DNA of 64,000 bases from Saccharothrix saharensis (lineage in GTDB: Bacteria; Actinomycetota; Actinomycetes; Mycobacteriales; Pseudonocardiaceae), in the NCBI RefSeq assembly GCF_006716745.1, contig NZ_VFPP01000001.1:6149386-6213385 (forward strand), read 5' to 3'. This document shows positions 26,029 to 33,998 of the stretch, in pieces; within the stretch, counting starts at the first letter, position 1; each line of letters starts with the position of its first letter. The position numbers and the translations under genes are program-made. Below the pieces are notes generated by a model. That model saw only the letters and a program-made list of their open reading frames with translations, made no database searches and was not told the origin of the DNA.

Positions 26029-26727
26029 TCAGGGGGTTCGGGGTGCCGCTGCGCGTGCCTGCTCGGCGACGATCCGGTTCTTCAGGCTGATCGCGGTGGC
26101 CCAGTCACCGCGCGACTCGGCCTCGCGGATCTGCTCGGCGACACCGGACGGCCCGCCCTGCCGCTGGCCCTGCGAGGGGTCCGGGGCGGGGCGGCGCGGC
26201 CCGTCGACGCGGGCCAGGTGCGGGCGCGCGGTGAGCACCGCGGCGAGGTCGGCGGCGATGGCGGCGGTGTCGAGCGTGCCGTCCTCGGACAGGTAGCGGT
26301 CCCGGTCGTCCAGGTAGCGCGGCGCGTCGGTGGGGTCGGCCCAGCCGGAGGCGGCGGCGCGGATCTCCGCGTCCACCGCCACGCGGCGCAGCGCGGCGAG
26401 CTGGGCTTCGGCGGCGGTGGCGCGCTCGGCGGCCTTCTCCGCGTCGGTCTTGTTCGCGGCCTCGATCTCGTCCAGCTTGGACGCCTTGGCCTTGTGCTCC
26501 CGTGCGGTCTGCTCTGCGTGAGTCAGCTTGGTGCGGATCTCCGCGTACAACGCCCGGTAGTCCGGTTCGGCGGCCTTGCCGGTGCCCTCGGCGGGTGGGG
26601 TCGGGGCGGGTGGTTCGGGGGTCGGTGGCGGGCTGGTGGGTGGCTGGGCGGGCGGTTCGGTGGGTGGGGTGGTCGGGTTGTCGGACAGGGCGGAAACCCC
26701 CTTTCGTGTGAGTCGAGTCAATGTCAC
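26029..26727 (-). CDS. Capsid scaffold protein
   Basis: About 220-232 residues. A proline/threonine-rich N-terminal region leads into a long coiled coil (TKLTHAEQTAREHKAKASKL to AAERATAAEAQLAALRR) and a basic C-terminal helix, the standard form of a phage scaffold located just before the capsid gene. GTG 26727 is the longest start but has no Shine-Dalgarno. A CTG at 26688 (before SDNPTTPP) has AAGGGGG eight bases upstream and looks like the real start. It degrades or exits during maturation in homologous phages. Confidence 0.8.
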   Translation of the reverse strand: MTLTRLTRKGVSALSDNPTTPPTEPPAQPPTSPPPTPEPPAPTPPAEGTGKAAEPDYRALYAEIRTKLTHAEQTAREHKAKASKLDEIEAANKTDAEKAAERATAAEAQLAALRRVAVDAEIRAAASGWADPTDAPRYLDDRDRYLSEDGTLDTAAIAADLAAVLTARPHLARVDGPRRPAPDPSQGQRQGGPSGVAEQIREAESRGDWATAISLKNRIVAEQARAAAPRTP

Positions 26728-26967
26728 TTGGAATGCGGATACCGCTCGACGGTCGCAGTGCTACACCCTTCACGGTGTCGACGACCGTCCAATGGTGACC
26801 GTCCGCTGCCAAATGCTGGAGTCCGAAAGAGTCGGTCGGACACTTTGAGGTGACTGCCGACGATTTTCGCCGAGAGATGGTCGATAGTTGTGTCCGGCGT
26901 GCTCTGCGCTCGATCGTCATCGAAAGATGATCGAATCCCGAGATCATCCTGAGGAGATGGAGGCAAC

Positions 26968-27234
26968 GTGAAATCTATTTCGCGCGCGCTGGCCGCAACC
27001 GCTGCCGCGTTCTTCGCCGCTGGTGCAACTCTGCTGTCCACCGGTACCGCACAGGCGACAGCCATCGACTGCGAGAATTACCTCCGGTCCTTGGGCTACC
27101 CGATCACCTACGCCATATGGGACGGCTGCAGTTACGGCGAAGTCGGACTCACGTATCGATGCTGGGACATCCTGACCGAAGGCGACGTGATTTATGGCGA
27201 CGCCAGGGAAGCATGTCGTCGGGCTGCTTTGTGA
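26968..27234 (+). CDS. Small secreted four-cysteine protein (moron)
   Basis: An 88-residue precursor. Residues 1-30 form a clear signal peptide (basic start, hydrophobic core, cleavage after AQA), leaving a mature protein of about 58 residues with four cysteines at 35, 54, 65 and 83, which could form two disulfides. The mature part is aromatic and acidic, unlike structural phage proteins. GGAGG precedes the GTG by four bases. It reads against the late operon between scaffold and MuF genes, in visibly AT-richer DNA. It has no recognised family; a lysogen-expressed exported factor is inferred. Confidence 0.75.
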   Translation: MKSISRALAATAAAFFAAGATLLSTGTAQATAIDCENYLRSLGYPITYAIWDGCSYGEVGLTYRCWDILTEGDVIYGDAREACRRAAL

Positions 27235-27301
27235 CGCCACCAAGATGGTCGCCGCAAGCGCTGTGGAAACCTTTGAGAAACCCCATTAGGAGGGGGCATC
27301 G

Positions 27302-27853
27302 ATGAAGCGAAGTTTTGCATTCGTGGCTGTGGTCAGCGCTGCCGTTCTTGTGCTTGGCACGGCAACGGTGTACGCCAAGAGCGACACAGGTGCATCCTCT
27401 CCCGTGTCGAGGACCCTTCAAGTCGTCACCATGCCCTCTTCGGAGGTGAACGTGGGCACCAGCTGGGTGGGCGTCATGGACGTCCCGCTGACAGGAAATC
27501 AAACGTACATCGTCGACGCGAACGTCCGAGGAGGCCTGACCGCCGTGACGCCGGTCTGCTCGTTCATCAGCGCGCGGCTGGTTCATGTCGAGACCGGACA
27601 GGTGATACAGGACAGCGAGCGACTCGTCACCGAAATCTGCGTCACCGACTCGGACGATGACCCGACCAATAACCCGGAACCTGTCAAGGTGTCCAACAAC
27701 GACACCGTGCCGATCAGCGTGGAGATCGATGTGAGGGGGCGGAAGACGATTCGGTTGGAGGCGATGCGGAAGGACGTGAAGGTTTTTGGCCCGATCCAAA
27801 CGTCCGCGATCTTCTCCCACAGCACGGGCCTTACCACGATCCGGTATTTCTGA
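27302..27853 (+). CDS. Secreted protein of unknown function (moron)
   Basis: A 183-residue precursor with a signal peptide (RSFAFVAVVSAAVLVLGTA, likely cut after VYA near residue 25) and a beta-rich mature domain containing two cysteines (VCSFIS and EICVTDSDDDP), probably one disulfide. AGGAGG lies six bases before the ATG. It follows the four-cysteine secreted gene on the same strand by 67 bases, so the two probably form a transcript. Base composition is less GC-rich than the phage genes around it, suggesting separate origin. A long antisense frame exists but lacks coding character. Confidence 0.75.
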   Translation: MKRSFAFVAVVSAAVLVLGTATVYAKSDTGASSPVSRTLQVVTMPSSEVNVGTSWVGVMDVPLTGNQTYIVDANVRGGLTAVTPVCSFISARLVHVETGQVIQDSERLVTEICVTDSDDDPTNNPEPVKVSNNDTVPISVEIDVRGRKTIRLEAMRKDVKVFGPIQTSAIFSHSTGLTTIRYF

Positions 27854-27972
27854 TCGACTCCGCCTCCGAGCGCGGTGTGATAGACCAGGCCAACGCTGGC
27901 CATCTCGTTGGAGTGTCGGACAACGCGATCGGGCAACGGCACTTCGAAAGCGACATCCACTTCCGTCACTGT

Positions 27973-28980
27973 TCACTGGCGCAAGTCGCGTAGGTATCCG
28001 AATCGGCGCAGCTGCCGGATCAGCTCCTGCTGGTCTGCGCCCGCCGCGTTGACGAGCTGGGCGGCGGTCGGTCGGGAAACCTGGCTTCGGCGGTACCGGC
28101 CGCCGCGCTTGGCCAGGCCGCCGAGCTGCCACCCGATGCCCCGGCTGGTGATCGCCTCGCGGGTGAACTCGTACCCGCCGGCGACGTACACCTGACCGGC
28201 CCGGCGGGCGTTGACCACGCGGCCGATGTCGGCACCGGCCCGGATCGCTGCGGCCTCGCCCTTGCCGAATGCCTTGTCCTGCTGGGCGCGGGTCATGCCG
28301 TCGAACAGGGCGCGAGGGCTGCGGGAGTTGCCGCCCTCGCGCCACTGCTCGCTGGTGACCGGGCGCATGGAGCAGTCGCAGCGCGGGTGCCGCAGGAACC
28401 CGGTCGAGTACCGGTACAACCGGCCCGACAGCAGGATGCAACGCCCGCACGCGGGCAACGTCACCACCCGCTCGTACCCGGCGATCTCCGGTTCGACCAC
28501 CGACCCGACGTGCACGGCGAGGCGGGCGGTGTCGTTGGTCTCGGTGGCCACGTAGGTCAGCAGCTTGGCCAAGCCGAGGGCGCGGGCGTCGGTCTCGGGC
28601 ACGTCGGCGGCGCGGGCGCGGCGGTAGTAGCCGAACGCGAAGTCCATCAACGCCGACAGCACCAGGCCGTTGGCTGCCAGGCCGACGAACGCCGACGCCG
28701 CCAGCAGCGCGAGCGGAGCCGACACCGCGCCCGCGGCCAGCAGCGTGCCCGCGAGGTAGAGCGGCGCCAGCGCCGCCGACTCCTGCTGTGCCTGCTCCAC
28801 CGCCGTCACGACCTGCGGCCGGACCTCCTCCACCCAGGAGACGGACGGGGTTCGGGGATCGAGCTGTCGCCAAGCGGTCTGGGCCTGGTCGACGGCCGCG
28901 CGGACGATGCGCTGCTGGGCCCGGTAGTAGTCGGCTTCGGTGCCGATCGACGTTTCCGCAGGAGCACTCAGGGCGGTCAC
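27973..28980 (-). CDS. MuF-like minor head protein
   Basis: A 335-residue protein following the portal gene through a GTGA overlap. It has an N-terminal helical part, a hydrophobic Ala-rich middle, and the cysteine pattern CGRCILLSGRLYR followed by HPRCDC, typical of phage Mu gpF-like head-morphogenesis proteins (a zinc-like site). The C-terminal third ends RQLRRFGYLRDLRQ. Its role would be packaging into the head with the portal. Two morons separate it from the scaffold gene. Confidence 0.82.
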   Translation of the reverse strand: MTALSAPAETSIGTEADYYRAQQRIVRAAVDQAQTAWRQLDPRTPSVSWVEEVRPQVVTAVEQAQQESAALAPLYLAGTLLAAGAVSAPLALLAASAFVGLAANGLVLSALMDFAFGYYRRARAADVPETDARALGLAKLLTYVATETNDTARLAVHVGSVVEPEIAGYERVVTLPACGRCILLSGRLYRYSTGFLRHPRCDCSMRPVTSEQWREGGNSRSPRALFDGMTRAQQDKAFGKGEAAAIRAGADIGRVVNARRAGQVYVAGGYEFTREAITSRGIGWQLGGLAKRGGRYRRSQVSRPTAAQLVNAAGADQQELIRQLRRFGYLRDLRQ

Positions 28981-30530
28981 CTCCCGGCGAGCGCGGGTTC
29001 CCGGAACTGCACCGCCAGCGGCGGCACGGTCGCGGCCGGGCCTAGTTGGACCGGGGCGCGGCGGCGCGGCGCGGGCACCCGCCCGAACCCTGGCTCGTCG
29101 GGTTCGTCGTCGGCTTGGTCGAACGGGACGGGCAGCGGCTTGGGACCGAAGTCCTCGGCCTGGTCGCCCACGGCGCGCGAGTACGCCTCGGCGTCCTCGG
29201 CCTCCATCTCCCGGATCTGGGTGTCGGAGTAGCCGAGAGCGCGACGTGACGCGCGACGCGGCAGCAACCGGTCCGCCGAGAACAGCTTCACCACCCCATC
29301 GGCCTGCGCGGCGAACGTCGGCGTGGCCGCGTCCACCCACTGCGCTTCCATGCGCAGCGCCTCGTCCGGCACCCGCCCGTCACGCACCCGCAGCACCGTG
29401 CGCATGACCTCCTCCCAGCCGTCACCGAAGCTGCGTTGACGCCGTTCGGCCCGCTTGATGTGCCGGGACTCCGAGGAGCGGATGCCGTCCGCCGAGGCGG
29501 GGTTCTCGGTGGCGTAGCCGAGGAAGTGCGGCGGCAACCCCGTGAGGCTGGCGACGAGGCGCGCCAGGGCGTTGAGGGTGGCGTGGAAGTTCGCGAGGTC
29601 GGCTTCGGGGAACTGACCGACCGAGACGCCGTCGTCCTTCGGGCTCTTGGGCGAGGCCCACAGGACACCGGCCACCGCCTCCCACGGCGACAGCGGCCGG
29701 CCGTTGGCGTCCACGAAGTCCTCTTTGTCGAAGCCCAACGCGTAGCGGCGCGGCATCGCGTGGAACTCCGCCGAGATCATCATGTCCGTGGCGATCTTCG
29801 ACGCGGCGTCCGACAGCGGCAGCACGGCCGCCAGCTCCGAGCGCCCGAGCCGCGGCGGAGCAGAGCGGCGGCGTCGGGTGCGCGGCCGGTTGACGATCGG
29901 CACCACCGGCACCGCGCCCATGCCGTGCTCGTCGCGCTGATCCTCGGTCCAGGTACCGCCGCCGTCCTCCGACGAGTACCAGATCGTCTCATCAGGCAGG
30001 TAGAGCGTGGCCCACGCTTCGGTGGAGCCGTCCTCGGCATCGTCGCTGAATTGCCGTTTGAGCGCGGCGCGCACGCGGCGGGTGCGCGGGTCCAGGTCGA
30101 CGTGCACGTCCAACGGCGACTCGACGGTGACCAGCGGGGTGTTCGGCCGGTCCTCGTCGGTACCCACGATCGCGAACGCACGGCCCAGGGCCAACGCGTC
30201 GACGTGGGCCTGCTCGGCGTGCAGGTCCAGCCTGTTGGCCTGCCAGATGCGCCACAGGTCGGCGTCGGCGGCCTGTTGGCCGCCGAGTCGGAACCCGGTC
30301 AGGTCCAGGCGCTCGTCCAAGGAGTCCACGACGAGCTGTGCCCAGTTGATCACTACCTGGCGGACGCGGCCGTCCAGGCGGCGGATCAGCTCCGGGTGCA
30401 TGTAGCTGAGGGACTGTTCGCCCTCGTAGTAGGAGTCCAGCAACTCCAGCTCGGGGAGCTGGGCGTTGTGCAGCCGCGCCAACCGGGCTACCCACCGGGT
30501 GGGGGTGAGGGTGTTCTTCGTGGAGATCAA
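28977..30530 (-). CDS. Portal protein
   Basis: A 517-residue portal of the SPP1 gp6-like family. It follows the large terminase by two bases and precedes the MuF protein. Characteristic segments include YYEGEQSLSYMHPE near the start, DLDPRTRRVRAAL, and ATLNALARLVASLTGLPPH followed by ADGIRSSESRHIKRAERRQ, where the long helical wing begins. It starts at TTG 30530 without a clear Shine-Dalgarno. Twelve copies form the DNA channel at one capsid vertex. Confidence 0.9.
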   Translation of the reverse strand: MISTKNTLTPTRWVARLARLHNAQLPELELLDSYYEGEQSLSYMHPELIRRLDGRVRQVVINWAQLVVDSLDERLDLTGFRLGGQQAADADLWRIWQANRLDLHAEQAHVDALALGRAFAIVGTDEDRPNTPLVTVESPLDVHVDLDPRTRRVRAALKRQFSDDAEDGSTEAWATLYLPDETIWYSSEDGGGTWTEDQRDEHGMGAVPVVPIVNRPRTRRRRSAPPRLGRSELAAVLPLSDAASKIATDMMISAEFHAMPRRYALGFDKEDFVDANGRPLSPWEAVAGVLWASPKSPKDDGVSVGQFPEADLANFHATLNALARLVASLTGLPPHFLGYATENPASADGIRSSESRHIKRAERRQRSFGDGWEEVMRTVLRVRDGRVPDEALRMEAQWVDAATPTFAAQADGVVKLFSADRLLPRRASRRALGYSDTQIREMEAEDAEAYSRAVGDQAEDFGPKPLPVPFDQADDEPDEPGFGRVPAPRRRAPVQLGPAATVPPLAVQFREPALAGR

Positions 30531-30532
30531 GG

Positions 30533-32179
30533 TCAGCCCATCACCACCATGCGACTCGACTTCTTGGGCTTGGAGCCGCGCAGCTTCCAGCCGCCCACGG
30601 CCATCGCGGCCGTGGGCACGGCGTCGATGCGCTTGCCGGTCTTGCCGCGCTCAGGCTTGTCCGGGCGGATGAGGTCGGGTTCACCGGGCGGGTGGCGGAC
30701 CTCGACGGAGTCGAAGCAGAACTCGGCGACGGGGTTGCCGTGGTGGGACCAGCCGCGTGAGCGGGTCAGGGCCATGAGTTCGGTCATCCCGGCCGTCATG
30801 CCCTTGTAGGTCTGGGCGACCGGGAACATGGGCACGCCCGTGCGCTTCTCCAGGCGTTGGCGGACCGGTTCGCCGGACCACTCGTCGTAGGAGATGTCCG
30901 CGACGCGCAGCAGGCCGGTGTCGGCGACGATGTCGGCTTCGACCTTGTCGTAGTCGATGACCTCACCGTCGGTGACGGTGATCCAGCCCTGGTCGACCCA
31001 TCTCGACACGCGGCCGTCGGTGCGTTCGTCCAGGAACGTCACACCGGCTTCGGGCAGCCAGAACCGCCACAGCGCGGAAGGGTGGCCGTCGATGCCGTCC
31101 GGCACGACCAGGCACCACGCGGTCAGGTCGAGCTTCGAGGCCAGGTCCAGCCCGCCCCAGGCGGGCCGGCGGGCCAGCTCCCGGCGCAGCTGTGCGGGTT
31201 CGTCGCGGGTGCTGCCGGTGCACGCCGCGTACAGGTGCATCGGCATCCACCGCGACGCCTGGTTGACCCACTGGTTGAGGCGGAACTGCCGGAAGGCGTT
31301 CTCCTTGAGCGGGTCGTTGCGGGCTTCGAGTGCTTCTTCCCGCAGCGCGGCCAGGCTGAGGAAGTCCCCCAGGGCCGGGTTGGCGTGGTACCAGTTCGCC
31401 TCGTCCCACGGGTCGGCGTCGGCGGGGGTGTTGCGCAGGTAGACGAACCGGTGCGGCGCCCGCGCCGGGTCCTCGGCGATCTTGACGAACTCGTCGTGCT
31501 CACCCTTGGCGAAGGAGGCGGGATCGTTGCCCGCGGTCGTGGCCGCGATCAGCAACGGCTCCAGCCTCGTGCCCATGCCGGTGCGCATGGCGTTCCAGAA
31601 GTCGCCGTTGGGCTGGGTCAGGACCTCATCGAAGATGACGCAGCTCGGGTTGGAACCCAGATTGCCCAGCGCGTCGGCGGGCACCACGGCGTAGACGGAG
31701 TTGGTCTTCTCGTCCACGATGCGCGCCGAGTGCTCGATGACCCGCAGCCGCTTGGACAGCACCGGGGACAGCCGGACCATGCGCGCGGCGACGTTGAACA
31801 CCAGCTTGGCCTGGTCGGTGTCGCGGGCGCAGCCGTAGACCTCGGCCGACTCCACGCCATCCCCGACCAGCAAGTACAGGGCGACGAAGGCCAGCAGCTC
31901 GGACTTGCCGTTCTTGCGGGCCAGCTCGATCCACGCGATCCGGAACCGGCGGACATAGCACTCGGCTTCGTCGTCCCAGCGGACCTCGCCGAACAGCGGA
32001 CGCACGATGTCGTCGCGCTGCCAGTCGGCGAGGATGAACGGCCGCCGCGCCCACCGGTCCTTGGTGTGGACGCAGATCTCCTCCGCGAACGCCTGCGCGT
32101 GGTCGGCGCGGGGCTTGCAGAGGTGATCACCGCGCTTGCGACAGGTGTGGCCGTCGAAGGTGCGCCCGCACACCGGCAA
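30533..32179 (-). CDS. Terminase large subunit
   Basis: A 548-residue DNA-packaging motor with ATPase and nuclease halves. Walker A is ARKNGKSELLA, and Walker B CVIFDEV lies about 100 residues later. The nuclease begins around LDLASKLDLTAWCLV, whose aspartates bind metal, and continues through SYDEWSGEP. The N-terminus has extra Cys/His residues (CGRTFDGHTCRKRGDHLC). The start is TTG 32179; no ATG or GTG is available between it and the upstream stop. It follows the small subunit and precedes the portal gene. Confidence 0.93.
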   Translation of the reverse strand: MPVCGRTFDGHTCRKRGDHLCKPRADHAQAFAEEICVHTKDRWARRPFILADWQRDDIVRPLFGEVRWDDEAECYVRRFRIAWIELARKNGKSELLAFVALYLLVGDGVESAEVYGCARDTDQAKLVFNVAARMVRLSPVLSKRLRVIEHSARIVDEKTNSVYAVVPADALGNLGSNPSCVIFDEVLTQPNGDFWNAMRTGMGTRLEPLLIAATTAGNDPASFAKGEHDEFVKIAEDPARAPHRFVYLRNTPADADPWDEANWYHANPALGDFLSLAALREEALEARNDPLKENAFRQFRLNQWVNQASRWMPMHLYAACTGSTRDEPAQLRRELARRPAWGGLDLASKLDLTAWCLVVPDGIDGHPSALWRFWLPEAGVTFLDERTDGRVSRWVDQGWITVTDGEVIDYDKVEADIVADTGLLRVADISYDEWSGEPVRQRLEKRTGVPMFPVAQTYKGMTAGMTELMALTRSRGWSHHGNPVAEFCFDSVEVRHPPGEPDLIRPDKPERGKTGKRIDAVPTAAMAVGGWKLRGSKPKKSSRMVVMG

Positions 32180-32273
32180 CCGCGCCCCGCGATTGGTGGT
32201 CTTCGTGGTTGTTCGGGGCGTAGCGGTGTCGGTGCGCGAGCCGGTCTTGGTGCGCGCCGGGTTAGCGCGGGGC

Positions 32274-32735
32274 TTAGCTGAGGAGGCGGCCCGGTCCGCC
32301 CTGGTGGTCCTGGTCGCCGCCCACCTCCACCTTGATGGACTGGCGGTCCGACGGCGTCAGCCCGAACCGGGCGGCGTAGGTCAGGAACGTGCGTTCGGCC
32401 TCGGCCTGCACCTGCAACGCCGGGTTCTTCATCAGGCCCGAGCCGCCCTGCACCAGCAGCGCGGAGCCGTTCACCAGGGCAGTGGCGTTGCGGTAGCGAG
32501 CCAGCGCCTCGCACAGGATCAGGAAGGCGTCCACATCCCACGTGGTCAGCACCTTGCGCTTCTCCAGCTCGGGCGCGAGCCGCGCCCAGATCTCCCGCGC
32601 ACCGTCCGAGGCCCAGTCTGGGCACACGATCACACCCACGGGCGGTACCGGTTCCCGGTCGTTGATCCGATCGGTTCGGTCGCCATGCAGGACGCGAAGC
32701 TGGGTCGGCTTAGCGGCTGGCCCCCTTTTTCCCAT
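32274..32735 (-). CDS. Terminase small subunit (P27 family)
   Basis: A 153-residue DNA-recognition subunit. The N-terminus GKRGPAAKPTQLRVLHGDR is typical of the P27 family (basic RGP.KP motif), followed by helices (WDVDAFLILCEALARYR) and the C-terminal PSDRQSIKVE. AGGAGGT lies before the ATG at 32735. Its role is to select and cut concatemeric phage DNA with the large subunit. The next gene upstream on this strand is more than 700 bases away because plus-strand sequence intervenes. Confidence 0.9.
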   Translation of the reverse strand: MGKRGPAAKPTQLRVLHGDRTDRINDREPVPPVGVIVCPDWASDGAREIWARLAPELEKRKVLTTWDVDAFLILCEALARYRNATALVNGSALLVQGGSGLMKNPALQVQAEAERTFLTYAARFGLTPSDRQSIKVEVGGDQDHQGGPGRLLS

Positions 32736-33163
32736 CAGGGCACCTCCTGCCGGCGGCTTCGACCAGCCGGATGGTGAACCGTGGAGGTGAAGTTCTACGA
32801 CGGAGTCATCTCCCGGCGGCTGGACCTTTCGGGTGGAAGCCTTGTTCCGTGACGACACGGAAGTACATCTTCGAGCCTCTCGTACCCTGTGCGCCGCGAT
32901 GATCATAAGGCTCTGAACTGCTGCGATAGTTCCCGAATCACCCGTTGTGGCGTACCGGCACTCTGAGTGCCCGCCCCGTGACACTCCTGATTTTGCCGGT
33001 TTCGTCCGCAACAATGGGAGGCGGAGCGGCGACACAGTCTCTTCAGGAGGAGGCGCCTCTAAACGGCCTCCGTAGGATCAGCAGTGCCTCCGGGCTTACC
33101 GGCAACACGTGAGCCGGGCAAGCTGGCTCACCTCGTCACGAGGTGATCGAACGGAGGCGCAGA
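32736..33163. other. Gap upstream of terminase with structured leader
   Basis: 428 bases without a firm gene. A 32-codon plus-strand frame starts with ATG at about 33014, but it has no Shine-Dalgarno and is not called. Near 33109-33147 two adjacent hairpins are possible: GTGAGCC with GGCTCAC, and CACCTCG with CGAGGTG. They directly precede the ribosome binding site of the small peptide gene at 33164, so this may be its regulated leader. Confidence 0.5.
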
Positions 33164-33313
33164 TTGGCCCAAGAAGATCGCGAGACGGGCGACGGCCCAG
33201 AGCGCGAACGTAAGCCTGATCGGAGTTGGCGCTCCGACCAGGCCAACGCCCTTCTGGGTGTCCTTGTGCAGGTCGTAGCGTTGATCGGCCCGATCATCGA
33301 CCTGTTCAAGTAG
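33164..33313 (+). CDS. 49-residue hydrophobic peptide (moron)
   Basis: A TTG-initiated small gene with GGAGG six bases upstream. The first 26 residues are highly charged (MAQEDRETGDGPERERK), and the last 20 form a single hydrophobic helix (ALLGVLVQVVALIGPIIDLF). It is followed after seven bases by a perfect ten-base-pair terminator hairpin and preceded by a structured leader. It is oriented opposite to the terminase operon. It could be a membrane-acting immunity, superinfection or toxin-like peptide; function is not known. Confidence 0.6.
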   Translation: MAQEDRETGDGPERERKPDRSWRSDQANALLGVLVQVVALIGPIIDLFK

Positions 33314-33320
33314 CACGATC

Positions 33321-33348
33321 GGGTGGCGCATCGCGAGGTGCGCCACCC
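33321..33348 (+). terminator. Terminator hairpin after hydrophobic peptide
   Basis: GGGTGGCGCA (33321-33330) pairs perfectly with 33339-33348 around an eight-base loop, starting seven bases after the TAG of the 49-residue peptide gene. No T-tract follows, as is common in actinobacteria. Confidence 0.7.
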
Positions 33349-33362
33349 GGCCTCACACCACG

Positions 33363-33381
33363 ATGCTCGACGATCGAGCAT
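33363..33381. promoter_or_regulatory. Palindrome ATGCTCG-5-CGAGCAT
   Basis: A perfect seven-base-arm inverted repeat with a five-base spacer, in non-coding sequence 15 bases beyond the terminator. It could be an operator for the next transcription unit. No partner copy was seen in the window. Confidence 0.35.
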
Positions 33382-33483
33382 TCCAACCTTACCAACTTCA
33401 CGAGTTGAAGAGGACTTGGTTGAGGTTGATCAACCGTCACTTGCGTTATCCGCCGTAACTCTCAGTACATGCCTGCATAGTCG

Positions 33484-33579
33484 TCAGCTACCGGAGCTGC
33501 GACCTCGGGACGGGCTGGCCGCGCGCCGGGACAGCGCACGGCGGGCACCTGCGACGAGGCGGCCAAGTCGGCCTCGCAT
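33484..33579 (-). CDS. 31-residue basic peptide
   Basis: A possible mini-gene, strongly Arg/Ser-rich (MRGRLGRLVAGARRALSRR onward). Its ATG lies five bases after the TAA of the upstream gene, whose last codons (GAGGAGGAG) supply the Shine-Dalgarno, so it would be translationally coupled. No family is recognised. It is too short and biased for certainty. Confidence 0.35.
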   Translation of the reverse strand: MRGRLGRLVAGARRALSRRAASPSRGRSSGS

Positions 33580-33584
33580 GATCG

Positions 33585-33998
33585 TTACTCCTCCTCTCCG
33601 GTGTCAGGTTCGGGCAGGTCGACGCCCAGCGTCGCCGCGGCGGCGCGGCCGTCGAGGTACTTGTCCCCGAGGTGGAGCAGCCGCGCGGCGAACAGGAAGG
33701 CGTCCTTCTCCTCGCGCGACTTGAAGCACAGGACGAACCAGAACTCCGAGTCCGTGGCGAGGCGGAACCGCTCGTCCTCCCGCGCGGTGCGCTCCCGGAA
33801 GCCGCGGGCCAGGGCGTCGAGTTCCGCGGTGGAGTCGGTGGCCAGGTCGCCGGTGTAGGTGACATCTGTCAGCGGGTCGGGTTCGGGGTCGGCGTTGAGC
33901 TGGGCCAGCAGGTCGGCGTTCGAGGTCGGCCCGCCGATGGCGGCGGTGGCCTGGAGTTGGGCCAGGAGGTCGGCGTTGGGGTCAGCGGGCGAGGTCAC
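33585..33998 (-). CDS. Prophage protein with duplicated NADLLAQL motif
   Basis: A 137-residue acidic protein. The sequence NADLLAQL occurs twice near the N-terminus (about residues 8 and 28), followed by a C-terminal helical domain with FRLATDSEFWFVLCFKSREE and KYLDGRAAAATLGVDLPEP. It starts at GTG 33998 with GGAGG upstream and overlaps the PAPS-reductase-like gene by 17 bases, so the two are co-translated. Function is unknown; it probably works with its neighbour. Confidence 0.7.
   Translation of the reverse strand: MTSPADPNADLLAQLQATAAIGGPTSNADLLAQLNADPEPDPLTDVTYTGDLATDSTAELDALARGFRERTAREDERFRLATDSEFWFVLCFKSREEKDAFLFAARLLHLGDKYLDGRAAAATLGVDLPEPDTGEEE

Noticed and set aside
27583..27969. 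Minus-strand frame of 128 codons over the secreted moron
   Set aside because: The plus-strand gene has a signal peptide and a strong AGGAGG site; the antisense frame has neither a ribosome site nor domain features.
33014..33112. 32-codon plus-strand frame upstream of the hydrophobic peptide
   Set aside because: It lacks a convincing ribosome site and resembles chance coding; the region is better explained as a structured leader.
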